57,431 nt of DNA from the NCBI GenBank assembly GCA_028278675.1, contig JAQAJJ010000022.1, positions 1 through 57,431 of the forward strand, read 5' to 3'. The notes under the pieces are model-generated. The model had not been told where the DNA came from and did no database searches. It saw only the letters and a list, made by a program, of their open reading frames with translations. This DNA is from Candidatus Azophilus lithoversatilis (GTDB taxonomy: Bacteria > Pseudomonadota > Gammaproteobacteria > Pseudomonadales > Azotimanducaceae). The translations under genes and the position numbers were made by a program. Position 1 is the first letter of the stretch. Every line of letters starts with the position of its first letter. Of this stretch, positions 43,144 to 54,327 are shown piece by piece.

Positions 43144-44508
43144 TCAGATGATTTCAAAGTAACGTTCAAGCTGCCAATCGTTGACATGGCGTTCGTACTC
43201 CCGGCACTCCCAGCGACGAGTCATCGCAAAGTGATCGACGAACGCATCGCCGAGCAGGCGGCGAGCGTGGCTGGAACGCTCCAATCGATCCGCCGCCGCA
43301 CGGAGCTGGCCGGGGAAGCGCCGCTCCGGCGGCAGGCCGTCCTCCGCCTCGTAGGCATTGCCAGCCACGGGTGGGCTGGGCGTGAGGCCGTTTTCCATCC
43401 CCTGCCACACGGCCCCCAATGTGCCGGCCGCCGCCAGATAGGGATTGGCATCCGCGCCGCACACACGGCACTCGATGCGCTGGCTCAACCCGCCGCCCCC
43501 GATCACGCGAATGGCCGCAGTGCGGTTCTCCAACCCCCAGGTGGCAGCGGTCGGCGCCCAAGCGCCCCTGACCAGTCGAGCGTAGCTGTTGACCGTGGGC
43601 GCGAGCAGCGCCAAGTAGTCGCCGAGATGACTCTCCAAGCCCGCCACCGCGGCTCGCTGCAGGGCCGACATGCCGTCCTGGGCAGCCGCGTCGCCGAAGC
43701 GGTTGACGCCTTGGTCATCGACCAGGCTAAAGTGGAAATGACCGCTCTGGCCCGGATAGTCCATCGACCACTTGGCCATGAAGGTGGCCATCAGGCCTCG
43801 CTTGTGGAAGAAAGCCTTGGCGAAGGTCTTGAAAAGGTTGGCCCGGTCGGCTGCCTCGATGCCCGGCGCCGGCGCCAAGGCAGCCTCCCAAACGCCGGGG
43901 CCGGTCTCGCAGTGCAGCCCCTCGAGGTCCAGCCGCAACGCCCGGCAGGTGTCCATGAATTCGTTGAACAGGTCCGAGTGCGCCGACGCCCGCAGCATCG
44001 AGTAGCCAAAGTTGCCCGGCGTCAGCGGCTTTAAGCTCCGGAAGCCCTTATCCCGAACGCTGTGCGGCGTTTCGTCGAAGACAAAGAACTCGTACTCGAA
44101 ACCCGACACCAGACCAAGGCCCCGCTCCGCCAACCGGTCCAGCATCCGCTTAAGCTGCGTGCGCGGACACAGCGGATGGGCCTCGCCTTGCGCACCCACG
44201 AACTCGCCGATGAAGTAAGGGCATCCTTCCTCGGCAAGCCAACGCTCGGAGTCCACCACCAAGCGGTAGGCGGCGTCGGGGAAACCGGTATGCCAGCCCG
44301 TGTAGCCACCCTCGTCATAGAGCTGGTCGTCAACATCCCAGCCGAAGACGCAATCGCAGAAGCCACCGCCCTTCTCCATCAGGGACTCGAACTTCTCCAA
44401 GCTCACCATCTTGCCGCGAATCACGCCATCGATGTCGGTCAGCCCAATCTTGACCCGTTGTGCGCCCTGCTTGCGGTATTGGCCGAGTTTTTCCGTCAGC
44501 GTTTCGAT
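43144..44508 (-). CDS. Glutamine synthetase-like gamma-glutamyl (polyamine) ligase; unusual start
   Basis: The frame codes for 454 residues from ATC 44508. Usable standard starts lie later (GTG 44430, ATG 44424) and would cut off KQGAQRVKIGLTDIDGVIRGK, the expected first strand of the fold. AGGAG lies 7 bp before ATC 44508, so an AUC start, or an ATG-to-ATC mutation, is suggested. SGFEYEFFVFDE, GQSGHFHFSLVD, NRTAAIRVIGGGG and ECRVCGADANPYLAAAG hold metal and nucleotide sites. The type is PuuA-like (gamma-glutamylputrescine synthetase) rather than GlnA. Situated next to a glutamine amidotransferase and, further off, a DAO oxidase, it suggests amine catabolism. Confidence 0.8.
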   Translation of the reverse strand: METLTEKLGQYRKQGAQRVKIGLTDIDGVIRGKMVSLEKFESLMEKGGGFCDCVFGWDVDDQLYDEGGYTGWHTGFPDAAYRLVVDSERWLAEEGCPYFIGEFVGAQGEAHPLCPRTQLKRMLDRLAERGLGLVSGFEYEFFVFDETPHSVRDKGFRSLKPLTPGNFGYSMLRASAHSDLFNEFMDTCRALRLDLEGLHCETGPGVWEAALAPAPGIEAADRANLFKTFAKAFFHKRGLMATFMAKWSMDYPGQSGHFHFSLVDDQGVNRFGDAAAQDGMSALQRAAVAGLESHLGDYLALLAPTVNSYARLVRGAWAPTAATWGLENRTAAIRVIGGGGLSQRIECRVCGADANPYLAAAGTLGAVWQGMENGLTPSPPVAGNAYEAEDGLPPERRFPGQLRAAADRLERSSHARRLLGDAFVDHFAMTRRWECREYERHVNDWQLERYFEII

Positions 44509-44529
44509 GGGCGCACTCCTGATGGTTGA

Positions 44530-45375
44530 TCAGTGCATGAAGTTGAACATCCGCCGCCGGTAGGCGTTGGCCAGCTCGTTGCCTTTGCCAAGCACCGTGA
44601 AGATGCGGATCATGGTCAGGCGCCCGATGTCGTCGCCGTAGGAGCGGTCGGTTTGCAGCACCTTGAGGGCGCTTTCCAGACCAGCCTCGAAATTCTCTGC
44701 GGCAGCTTCCACCACAGCCAGTTGGTGGAGCGTTTCGATGTCGTCCGGCTCATCGACCAGTTTACGCAGCAGCAGCTTGCGCCGCGGCAGGCTGGCGGCT
44801 TCATCAGCCAATGCCAGCCGGGTTTCCGGCCGATCCCGCTCGGGCGCGTCCGCCGGCACCGTCTCCAAAGCCTTGCGGGCCTCGTCCAGATCGCCCTCCC
44901 GAACCAGCACATCAGCCAGCTCAACGCGGAAGGAAGCGTTGTTGGGCTCTTCGGCAATAGCTTGCTTAAGAAATTCCAAGGCGCTGCGGAAGTCCTTGCG
45001 TTCCAGATACTGGCCGAGCTGGGCCTTGATCACATCGGATGCGGACATGGTGAGCTGATCGAACAGCGACCGCAGCGCCTGCTCCGGCTGCGGCCCTTCC
45101 AGTTGATGCACGACCTGTCCCTGGTCGATGACCCTTAGGCTCGGCAGCGCCTGCACCCGCAGATGCTGGGCCAACGTGGGATCCGCGGCCACATCGGCCA
45201 AGCCAAGCAGCACCTTGCCGCCATACTGGTCCACCAATTGCTCCAGTTGGCGCTTGGCCTGCTTGGCTGGCGCAGACTGGTCGGCCCAGAACAGAAGCAC
45301 CACTGGCACGGAGGCGGATCGCTCCACCACATCGGCCTGAAACGAGTTGGGCGTGACGTTGAATGCGTGCTGCAC
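44530..45375 (-). CDS. cnoX: CnoX/YbbN-like chaperone, thioredoxin domain without cysteines
   Basis: 281 residues. Residues 1-108 form a thioredoxin fold, but the CGPC site is replaced by SAPA (residues 34-37, after WADQ), so it cannot be a redox enzyme. Residues about 115-281 are TPR-like repeats (ALEFLKQAIAEEPNNASFRVELADVLVREGDLDEARKALE), as in CnoX/YbbN, which protects EF-Tu and hands clients to GroEL or DnaK. Cytoplasmic. Loss of the redox-active cysteine distinguishes it from the E. coli form. Confidence 0.85.
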   Translation of the reverse strand: MQHAFNVTPNSFQADVVERSASVPVVLLFWADQSAPAKQAKRQLEQLVDQYGGKVLLGLADVAADPTLAQHLRVQALPSLRVIDQGQVVHQLEGPQPEQALRSLFDQLTMSASDVIKAQLGQYLERKDFRSALEFLKQAIAEEPNNASFRVELADVLVREGDLDEARKALETVPADAPERDRPETRLALADEAASLPRRKLLLRKLVDEPDDIETLHQLAVVEAAAENFEAGLESALKVLQTDRSYGDDIGRLTMIRIFTVLGKGNELANAYRRRMFNFMH

Positions 45376-45483
45376 TGCTCTACCGTTCCTTCTCCAGTTA
45401 TTCCAGAAGCTTTTTTTGCGGGTTTCCGTTGCGTTTTCCGTTCAGCCGTTGCGGGTGTCTTCCGCTGACGGGCCAAACCGTGC

Positions 45484-46590
45484 TCAGGCCGAATATTCGC
45501 GAACCAGAACCAACACCTGCTGGGCAAACTCCACCGGCACCGATTGACCAGCCCGATCCCGCACGCTCAGCGCGTACTGGCCGTTCTTCTCCTTGTTAAG
45601 ACGCAGCAGCACCTCCGGCGCATCGCCGCCGCGCGAGGAAAAAAGGCGCCGGAAGAAGCCCGGCTTCTCTTCGCCCAGCAAGACCTCGTCCGGAATGCGG
45701 ACGTGGTGAACCCGTGATTGGCGATCGGTTTCGAGGACTTCAACGCCAGCATTGGCCAGCGCCTGACTGAGCGTGGCCCAAGCTCGCTCCTCGTCTAGGA
45801 ACAACCTCATGATGGGCTGGCCGACGTCGTCCCTAGCCAGCTCCGACTTGGCCTGCCCGGCGATTTCCTGGGCCACCATGGAGACGGTCTGCTCGGTCAC
45901 CCGAGCGGCAATGTAGGCGCCAAGCTCATTGAGCAGGCGCCGCTCAGCCTCAGCCAGGCCGGATGTCAACTGATCCAAGCCGGCGGGGGCGTCCGACGCC
46001 AACCCCTCCGCCGCATCGGCTTGGTGACGCATGTGCACTTCCGAGGTCGCCTCCCTTAGACCCTGCTCGACCTGCAACAGCAAGCGATCCCGACCCCCTT
46101 CGGCGGCAGTCGATTTCACGTCCTTGAGCAGGGTGCGGACCACATCCCGATAGGATTCATTCTCAGTGCTGAGCCATTCGGTGGTGATGCGTCCCCGGCC
46201 GGGCCGCTCCGAGGCCACGCCAACCCCATTTTCCGCCAGGAACTGCTTGATCTTCGGCCACACGGTGGTGGGCGGCTCCGGCACCACCAGCCAAATGCGC
46301 CCGCCGAGCCGCTGAATGCGGATCGCGTCGCGGTTATCGTTGGCGTAGATGGCGTCAGGCAGGGGCGCGCGGCCCGGATAGAAGCGGGCGTTTTCCTGCG
46401 CGGGCACCGGCGGAATGGGGAATGGGTCCTCGAGGGTCTCGCCCAAGTCTTCCGGAATGATCAGCCGAGGCGCCTCCCGAGCATCGATATAGTCGTCGGA
46501 TCGATTGACGAAGAAGCCGCGGTCGTCGGAAAACCAACCGCAGCCGCTGGCGAGAGTCGCCAGGACAAGGACGATGGCGGCTTTGGTCAT
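45484..46590 (-). CDS. bamC: Outer membrane assembly lipoprotein BamC
   Basis: 368 residues. The N-terminal lipobox (LATLASGCGWFSDDRGFFVNRSDDY) is that of BamC, followed by the unstructured BamD-binding segment (PRLIIPEDLGETLEDPFPIP). Two helix-grip domains follow, with LVVPEPPTTVWPKIKQFLAENG the first and FLDEERAWATLSQALANAGVEV the second. Part of the BamABCDE complex. Located next to dapA, the usual neighbourhood in Gammaproteobacteria. Confidence 0.9.
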   Translation of the reverse strand: MTKAAIVLVLATLASGCGWFSDDRGFFVNRSDDYIDAREAPRLIIPEDLGETLEDPFPIPPVPAQENARFYPGRAPLPDAIYANDNRDAIRIQRLGGRIWLVVPEPPTTVWPKIKQFLAENGVGVASERPGRGRITTEWLSTENESYRDVVRTLLKDVKSTAAEGGRDRLLLQVEQGLREATSEVHMRHQADAAEGLASDAPAGLDQLTSGLAEAERRLLNELGAYIAARVTEQTVSMVAQEIAGQAKSELARDDVGQPIMRLFLDEERAWATLSQALANAGVEVLETDRQSRVHHVRIPDEVLLGEEKPGFFRRLFSSRGGDAPEVLLRLNKEKNGQYALSVRDRAGQSVPVEFAQQVLVLVREYSA

Positions 46591-46632
46591 AAGTCAGCCT
46601 AACGGGGCGATGCCCGATCCTGACAGGAAAAC

Positions 46633-46692
46633 GGTGACCGGGGGCGCAGAAGTTGACTCATTTGGCAACCTTCTCCCGCGATCACGAAAACT
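46633..46692 (-). repeat. Dispersed 3'-end repeat, copy 4, at the dapA stop
   Basis: Read on the reverse strand: GTTTTCGTGATCGCGGGA, then AAGGTTGCCAAATGAGTC, AACTTCTGCGCCCCCGGT. The stop codon of dapA (TGA at 46682-46684) is the TGA of the TTCGTGATCG block, so the repeat replaced or formed the gene's last bases. Same orientation as dapA. Confidence 0.8.
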
Positions 46693-47557
46693 GCACCGAT
46701 GTCACGGCGGCCACGACCTCAGCGCGCCGCCCTTCCGAGAGCGGCAGCAGCGGCAGGCGAATGCCAGCGTCGATCCGGCCCAAGGCATGCAGCACCCACT
46801 TGACCGGCGACGGGCTGGTCTCCACAAACAACGCCCGATGCGCCGGCTGCAGTTCGGCATCCAGGGCTTCGGCCCGCTCGGGTTCGCCCGCCAGCCAAGC
46901 GCTGCAGAAGGCCGCCATCTGCTGCGGCAGCACGTTGGCCGTGACGGATATCGCGCCGGCGGCGCCCAGGCGCAGCATCTCATAAGTCTGCGCGTCCTCG
47001 CCGGAAAGCAGGACGAAGTCATCCCCGCACAAGCGGCGCAGTTCGCCGATGCGGCCGGCATCGCCCGACGCCTCCTTGATGCCGACGATGTTGTTGACTG
47101 CCGCCAAGCGGGCCACGGTGGCGGGCTGCATGTCGCAGCCCGTGCGCGGCGGCACGTTGTACAGCACCAAGGGCACGTCGCTGGATTCGGCGATGGCCTT
47201 GTAGTGATGGTAAAGGCCTTCCTGGGTCGGCTTGTTGTAGTAAGGCGTGACGACCAGGCAGGCGTCGGCGCCCTCGCGCTCCGCCTCCTGGGTTTGGTGG
47301 ATGGCCTCGTCCGTCGAATTGCTGCCGGTGCCGGCAATCACCGGCACTCGGCCATCGACCAGCGCGATGACGCGGCGAATGACTTCCAGATGCTCAGCCG
47401 TCGTCAAGGTTGCGGATTCGCCCGTGGTGCCCATGGGTACGATGCCGCGGGTGCCGCTTTCAAGATGCCAAGCGACCAGCCGCTCAAGGGCCTCCCAATC
47501 GAGCGCCCCGGAGGCGGTCATCGGCGTCACCAGCGCCACGATGCTGCCGCTCAGCAT
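46682..47557 (-). CDS. dapA: 4-hydroxy-tetrahydrodipicolinate synthase
   Basis: 291 residues, full length. GTTGES (residues 43-48), Tyr133 in LYNVPPRTGC and the Schiff-base Lys161 in VGIKEASGD are the catalytic set; VVTPYYNKPTQEGL is also typical. It condenses pyruvate with aspartate semialdehyde in lysine and peptidoglycan precursor synthesis. bamC follows downstream, as in many Gammaproteobacteria. The last codons and stop overlap a dispersed repeat. Confidence 0.95.
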   Translation of the reverse strand: MLSGSIVALVTPMTASGALDWEALERLVAWHLESGTRGIVPMGTTGESATLTTAEHLEVIRRVIALVDGRVPVIAGTGSNSTDEAIHQTQEAEREGADACLVVTPYYNKPTQEGLYHHYKAIAESSDVPLVLYNVPPRTGCDMQPATVARLAAVNNIVGIKEASGDAGRIGELRRLCGDDFVLLSGEDAQTYEMLRLGAAGAISVTANVLPQQMAAFCSAWLAGEPERAEALDAELQPAHRALFVETSPSPVKWVLHALGRIDAGIRLPLLPLSEGRRAEVVAAVTSVQFS

Positions 47558-47620
47558 GGATGGTCCAAAAGTGGTCGCATAAGCCCCATGTTAGCTTAAA
47601 CCTCGACTACCCCGACGGCG

Positions 47621-48571
47621 TCAGGGGATGGGCAAATAGCCGTCGTCAACGCCCTTGGTGAACACGCCGACGGCGTCGTGGGCGTGCAGGCTTTCGTGGT
47701 GCTCGATGCGCACCCAGAAGTCGCTGAGACGACTGTCCTCCTGCAGCAGAGCTTTGAGCTTGCGCCCCGAGTCCTCAATGAACATCAGGTTCTGGCCGTT
47801 CAGCCGGGCGAATTCCTGCTCATCCTCGCGCTTGACCGCGGTTTGCACCGGCGTCTTGAGGGTGGCCTCCACATCGTCGATCAGGTCGGTGATCGGAAAA
47901 TCCACCAAGCCATCGCGCAGCTTGACCAGCAGCCGAGCGATGCTGCGCTGGCTGTGCGGCGTGGCCACGATGCCGTTCTCGGTGCCAAGCCATGCCTTGA
48001 CTTCGCTGGCCTTGACGGAGCCGCGACGGCCGAAGTCGGTCTCGAACTGGTTTTGAATCAGTTGCCGGGCCAGCGCCGCCGAGCATGGGCAGGTGGACGA
48101 GTAATAAACGCCGATGCCGAGCTCCAAGTGAATTTCGCGGCCGATGAGGGTGCCCTTGATGGTGACCGGGTAGTTGTTCCAGCCGGAGTGGTCGCTGACC
48201 AGTGCATTGCGGCGCAAGTAGTAGTCGAACTCGAACTGCACGAAGGCCCGCGTGGACAGCCCCCGATGCGACTCCAGCACCGAGGCGAGCAGCAGCTTCA
48301 GCCCCGCGGCGGTCAGCGGCCGAGTGTCCGCGTGCTCATCCAGGATGAGGTAGAGGCGGGACATGTGGATGCCCTTGGCTTTGGTGTCCCCCAAGTCCAC
48401 GTAGACTTGCACCTTGGTGTGCACCTGCCGGGTGGCGCCGCCATCGGTCACCAGCAACGGCTGATGAATTTCGCTCATGCCCACCCAATCGAGCGCCACT
48501 TGCGGCTGATGCAACTCACGGCTGGCGATGTCCGGCATGTCGTTGCTGGCAACCAGCTCGGGCTTGGTCAT
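47621..48571 (-). CDS. folE2: GTP cyclohydrolase FolE2
   Basis: 316 residues. TRQVHTKVQVYVDLGDTKAKGIHMSRLY is the FolE2 N-terminal signature, and YYSSTCPCSAALARQLIQNQ holds the active-site Cys. SERRSVARL-like region TPHSQRSIARLLVKL also fits. It makes 7,8-dihydroneopterin triphosphate for folate and is the metal-flexible, zinc-sparing form, which is common in zinc-limited marine bacteria. No Zur-like box was found upstream. Confidence 0.93.
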   Translation of the reverse strand: MTKPELVASNDMPDIASRELHQPQVALDWVGMSEIHQPLLVTDGGATRQVHTKVQVYVDLGDTKAKGIHMSRLYLILDEHADTRPLTAAGLKLLLASVLESHRGLSTRAFVQFEFDYYLRRNALVSDHSGWNNYPVTIKGTLIGREIHLELGIGVYYSSTCPCSAALARQLIQNQFETDFGRRGSVKASEVKAWLGTENGIVATPHSQRSIARLLVKLRDGLVDFPITDLIDDVEATLKTPVQTAVKREDEQEFARLNGQNLMFIEDSGRKLKALLQEDSRLSDFWVRIEHHESLHAHDAVGVFTKGVDDGYLPIP

Positions 48572-48755
48572 TCAATCGATCCCTGTCAGCGTCCTTTGCG
48601 GACGATTGTACTTGATGGCCACAGATACGCCTACACTGCCGAGCACTGCAGGCCGTTCCCCGCGCTGCAGCGCAGCCCGTGATGATCAGCGACCAGAACC
48701 CGCAACGGCGGCGGGGGCATTCCTCTCCAACAAGGCCGCAGGCCGCGCTGTCCCA

Positions 48756-48947
48756 CTACCCCGAGAGCTCGTCCGCCTCCTCCGGCGTAAGCGGGCGGGC
48801 CTCTTCTTCCAACAGGAACGGGATGCCATCTCGAACCGGGTAGGCCAGCCGGCTGGCGCGGCACCAGAGTTCATCGCGGTCGGCGCGGTAGGCCAACCTG
48901 GCCTTGCTGATCGGGCAGACGAGAATTTCCAGCAGTTTGGCGTCCAT
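48756..48947 (-). CDS. Trm112-family protein (YcaR/UPF0434)
   Basis: 63 residues from ATG 48947 (a GTG at 48950 directly before it is less likely). MDAKLLEILVCPISKARLAYRADRDELWCRASRLAYPVRDGIPFLL is the typical Trm112 fold, with two Cys kept (VCP, LWC) of the usual zinc set. Partner of methyltransferases in other organisms. Starts 2 bp after the purA stop, so co-transcribed. Confidence 0.85.
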   Translation of the reverse strand: MDAKLLEILVCPISKARLAYRADRDELWCRASRLAYPVRDGIPFLLEEEARPLTPEEADELSG

Positions 48948-48949
48948 CA

Positions 48950-51152
<2,203 letters not shown>

Positions 51153-51163
51153 CAGAGGCCTCC

Positions 51164-52303
51164 TTAGCGGGCGTCGCGGCCGCGGCCGTCGGCGACCCGA
51201 TTGTTGATTTCGCGGATGACCGCATCGGCCAGACTGCGGACAGTCTCCTGGGAGGCCGCGCCGCCCGCTGCGGCGGCGCCGGACTGCACGAAGCGGTCGA
51301 GCGGCAAATACATCAGATTGTTGCCGCCTTCCACATCGATCATTATTTTCGAACTGGCCGAGAGCACGGATTCGAGGGAGTCCAAGTAGAGCCGGTCCCG
51401 CGTCACTTCCTTGGCCAGGGAGTATTCGGCCAACAGCTTCTCGAAGCGTTGCGCCTCGCCCTCGGCGCGGGCCACCACTTGGTCGCGGTAGGCGTTGGCC
51501 TGCTCGATCAGCTTCTGCGCCTCGCCGCGCGCTGTGGGAATGACGCTCTCGGCGTAGGCGTTGGCCTCGTTGATGACCCGCTGCTCATCCTCCTTGGCCT
51601 TTTGCACGTCATTGAAGGCATCGCGGACCTGGGAGGGCGGGGCGCTCTCGTCGATGTTCACCTTGCTGACCAGGATGCCGGTCTCGTAGCGGTTGAGGTA
51701 GGACTGCAGACGCTCCTGCACTTCGACAGCAATGGCAGCCCGGCCATCGGTGATCACCTGATCCATGATCGAGCCACCCACCACATGGCGCAGGGCGCTC
51801 TCCGTAGCGTGATCCAGGCTCACTTCGGGGCTGCGCACCTTGACCAAAAAGGCAATTGGGTCATCGACCACGTACTGCACGGTCATGCTGACATCGACGA
51901 TGTTCTCATCCTCGGTCAGCATCAACGCCTGATGGCTCTTGGAACGCACCTGGGTGACGTTGACCTTGCGCACCCGGTCGATCAGCGGCGGATTCCAATG
52001 CAGGCCCGGCATGATGACGTTCTGCTGCACGGCGCCAAAGCGAAACACCACGCCACGCTCGCCCTGGTCGATCTGGTACAGGCCGAAAAATCCGTAAATG
52101 GCGGCAAGCACCACCAAGCCCCCGCCCAGCAGGCCGGAGCTCAACTTGCCGTTGCCGCTGCCGCCGCCGCTTCGGCCCCCGCCGAAAATGCCGGTCAGTT
52201 GCGATTTCAGCTTTCTGAAGGCTTCATCAAGGTCCGGCGGCCCCTTGTCGCCTTGGTTGCCCCAAGGATCCCTGCCGCCGCCACCCGGTTCATTCCACGC
52301 CAT
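51164..52303 (-). CDS. hflK: FtsH regulator HflK
   Basis: 379 residues from ATG 52303 (MAWNEPGGGGRDPWG, the HflK start; GGAG lies 6 bp upstream inside a slightly earlier ATG at 52315, which is not needed). Gly-rich cytoplasmic segment, membrane helix near residues 65-85 (LGGGLVVLAAIYGFFGLYQI) and an SPFH domain (QGERGVVFRFGAV). HflK/C hold FtsH. The C-terminal tail has an Ala/Gly-rich segment. Confidence 0.93.
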   Translation of the reverse strand: MAWNEPGGGGRDPWGNQGDKGPPDLDEAFRKLKSQLTGIFGGGRSGGGSGNGKLSSGLLGGGLVVLAAIYGFFGLYQIDQGERGVVFRFGAVQQNVIMPGLHWNPPLIDRVRKVNVTQVRSKSHQALMLTEDENIVDVSMTVQYVVDDPIAFLVKVRSPEVSLDHATESALRHVVGGSIMDQVITDGRAAIAVEVQERLQSYLNRYETGILVSKVNIDESAPPSQVRDAFNDVQKAKEDEQRVINEANAYAESVIPTARGEAQKLIEQANAYRDQVVARAEGEAQRFEKLLAEYSLAKEVTRDRLYLDSLESVLSASSKIMIDVEGGNNLMYLPLDRFVQSGAAAAGGAASQETVRSLADAVIREINNRVADGRGRDAR

Positions 52304-52400
52304 GCGGTGCTCCATTAGTGGATGAGTTTTAAGGAACCCAAGTGTACTGCCTCAAGTGTATCGGGTCACTTTGAATTTCCAGCCATCATCAGGACCGATT

Positions 52401-53795
52401 TCAGCCGGCGCGAGCGGCCAGGTCGCGGCGCAGGCGAGCCATCAGGCGCTCGTTGCCGCGAACCCTGAGGCGCATCCCGCCGTCGCCGGTGTGAGTCTCG
52501 CCAAGCACCGCATCAGCGGCGTAGAGCCAAGCGCGAACGCCCCCGGCGGAGGCTGGCAAATCGACTTCGATGGGCGCTTGAACGCCGAGCGCCGAGCCGA
52601 TGCGAGAACGGAGCTCATCAAGCCCCTCACCGGTGGCGGCGCTCACCGAAAGGGCATCAGGAGGCGCAGGCTCGGCCTGCGGCAAATCGCATTTGTTGAG
52701 CACGTCGATGCGCGCAATGGCCTGGGCACCAATCTCCTCCAGCACCGCCTCCACATCACCGATGCGTTGGTCAAGCCGCGGAGCGGCGCCATCCATCACG
52801 TGAATCAGCAGATCCGCTTGGCCGACTTCCTCAAGAGTAGCCTTGAAGGCATCGATCAGGGTGTGCGGAAGGTGGCTGATGAAGCCCACCGTGTCGGCCA
52901 GGACCACCTGCGCCGCGCCGGGTACATCGATTCGGCGCAGGGTCGGATCCAAGGTGGCGAACAGCTTGTCCTCGGCGGCCACCCCAGCGGCGGCCAGTGC
53001 GTTGAACAGAGTCGATTTGCCGGCGTTGGTGTAGCCGACCAAGGCGACGGTCTGCGCACCCGAGCGGCGCCGCTGCCGCTGGCCCTGGCTGCGGCGTCTG
53101 CGCACCCCCGCAAGCCGGGACTGCACCGACTTGATGCGCGTCGCGAGCATTCTCTGATCGAGCTCGAGCTGGGTCTCTCCGGCACCGCCGCGCAAGCCGA
53201 TGCCCCCCTTCTGCCGTTCCAAGTGGCTCCAGCCGCCCACCAATTGGGTTTGCGCGTGGGTAAGCTGCGCAAGCTCCACCTGCAGTTGCCCCTCAAAGGT
53301 GCGGGCCCGTTGCGCGAAGATGTGAATGATCAGTTCCGAGCGGCCCATCACCCGGCAGCCGAGCGCCTCCTCCAGATTGCGCTGCTGGCGCGCCGAGAGA
53401 TCGTTGTTGACCACCAGCGTATTGGCGTTCTGGGCTTGGATGAGCTCGCGAATCTCATCGACCTTGCCGGAACCGACCAGCCAACGGGGATGCTCCCGCC
53501 GACGCCGCGCAACCACTTGGCCGACCGGTGTCATGCCCGCGGAAGCAGCCAGTTCCGCAGTCTCATTGATGTCGAGCTTCGCCTGCGACGATGCCTCGAC
53601 TTGCAGCAGGACGACCCGCCGCCCGGTGGCAAGACGGTCAATGAATAGGCTGTTGCTGGGAGGGGCGGCCCCTTCGTGCTCATCAAGATGAAGCCCTTTC
53701 CCGCGAGGGGCGGACCCCTCGCGCTCCCCAGGCCGAGGCCCTTTCCCGCGAGGGGCGGACCCCTCGCGCTCCCCAAGCTGAAGGCTCTTTTCCAT
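52401..53795 (-). CDS. hflX: GTPase HflX with an unusual repeat-encoded N-terminus
   Basis: 464 residues. The HflX body begins near residue 48 (NSLFIDRLATGRRVVLLQ), then has the ND1 domain, the coiled linker with GGWSHLERQKGGIGLRGGAGETQLELD, and the G domain (LVGYTNAGKSTLFNAL, DTVGFISHLP, LNKCDL). HflX splits stalled ribosomes. The first 47 residues consist of three 15-residue units (GEREGSAPRGKG twice, then DEHEGAAPPSN) encoded by three tandem 45-bp units of a palindromic DNA repeat. The natural start may be downstream, but no better Met lies before the body. Confidence 0.9.
   Translation of the reverse strand: MEKSLQLGEREGSAPRGKGPRPGEREGSAPRGKGLHLDEHEGAAPPSNSLFIDRLATGRRVVLLQVEASSQAKLDINETAELAASAGMTPVGQVVARRRREHPRWLVGSGKVDEIRELIQAQNANTLVVNNDLSARQQRNLEEALGCRVMGRSELIIHIFAQRARTFEGQLQVELAQLTHAQTQLVGGWSHLERQKGGIGLRGGAGETQLELDQRMLATRIKSVQSRLAGVRRRRSQGQRQRRRSGAQTVALVGYTNAGKSTLFNALAAAGVAAEDKLFATLDPTLRRIDVPGAAQVVLADTVGFISHLPHTLIDAFKATLEEVGQADLLIHVMDGAAPRLDQRIGDVEAVLEEIGAQAIARIDVLNKCDLPQAEPAPPDALSVSAATGEGLDELRSRIGSALGVQAPIEVDLPASAGGVRAWLYAADAVLGETHTGDGGMRLRVRGNERLMARLRRDLAARAG
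53649..53783. repeat. Three tandem 45-bp palindromic units inside hflX
   Basis: Two units of 45 bp (37 bp identical, 53694-53730 and 53739-53775) each contain the palindrome GCGAGGGGCGGACCCCTCGC; a third diverged unit (53649-53693) keeps GAGGGGCGGCCCC. The same 45-bp period and core recur at 54549-54636 in another gene and in another reading frame, so it is a DNA repeat and not a protein feature. Confidence 0.8.
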
Positions 53796-53832
53796 ATTCT
53801 CTTAAGAAAACCCTGTCGCGCGATCAAGAGAT

Positions 53833-53957
53833 CTGACGAGGCGATGCCTCAGACCGACGAGAGGGCCGTCGCCGGGCGCAACAGTTGATTCATTTGGCAA
53901 CTCTATTATTCCCGCGATCAGGATTCCCGATTCCCGCGATCAGGAAAACTAGTTCCG
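53833..53957 (-). repeat. Dispersed 3'-end repeat, copy 5, behind hfq
   Basis: On the reverse strand: ACTAGTTTTCCTGATCGCGG, a doubled GATCGCGGGAAT block (53916-53940), AGTTGCCAAATGAATCAACT, GCGCCCGGCGACGG and, at 53833-53861, 29 bases with the hairpin GAGGC-ATC-GCCTC that are shared with 27253-27281. The hfq TAG stop is part of the ACTAG. It lies in the hfq-hflX gap, in gene orientation. Confidence 0.78.
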
Positions 53958-54197
53958 ATCGTGGTCGGGGGCATCCTCGCTGAGGGGCAGATGAATGTTG
54001 CGGGACGGCACGACGGTGGAAATGGCGTGCTTATAGACCATCTGGTTGACGGAATTGCGCAGCAGGACGACAAATTGGTCGAACGAATCTATTTTGCCTT
54101 GCAGCTTTATCCCGTTGACCAAGTACACCGACACCGGAACGCGCTCCTTGCGCAGAGCGTTAAGGTAGGGGTCCTGCACCGAGATCCCTTTCGTCAT
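53949..54197 (-). CDS. hfq: RNA chaperone Hfq
   Basis: 82 residues. [66 protein letters not shown] contains the complete Sm1 and Sm2 motifs, with the YKHAIST distal segment. The hexamer binds small RNAs and mRNAs. The C-terminal tail is short and acidic. miaA, often found before hfq, is not present. Confidence 0.96.
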   Translation of the reverse strand: MTKGISVQDPYLNALRKERVPVSVYLVNGIKLQGKIDSFDQFVVLLRNSVNQMVYKHAISTVVPSRNIHLPLSEDAPDHDRN

Positions 54198-54327
54198 GAT
54201 TTGCTCCTAGCGGGTTGGCGGCTGGAGCCGATGTCCCACATCCGCAAGTTCCATGCGAACCCGCAAGTCCTAAGGTTACTACGGCGGCGGCTTGAAGGCC
54301 ATCTTCGACTTGGGCCGCTCACCTTGG

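Noticed and set aside
53649-53783. CRISPR-like array because of regular period
   Set aside because: Units are directly adjacent 45-bp copies in frame with hflX, with no unique spacers.
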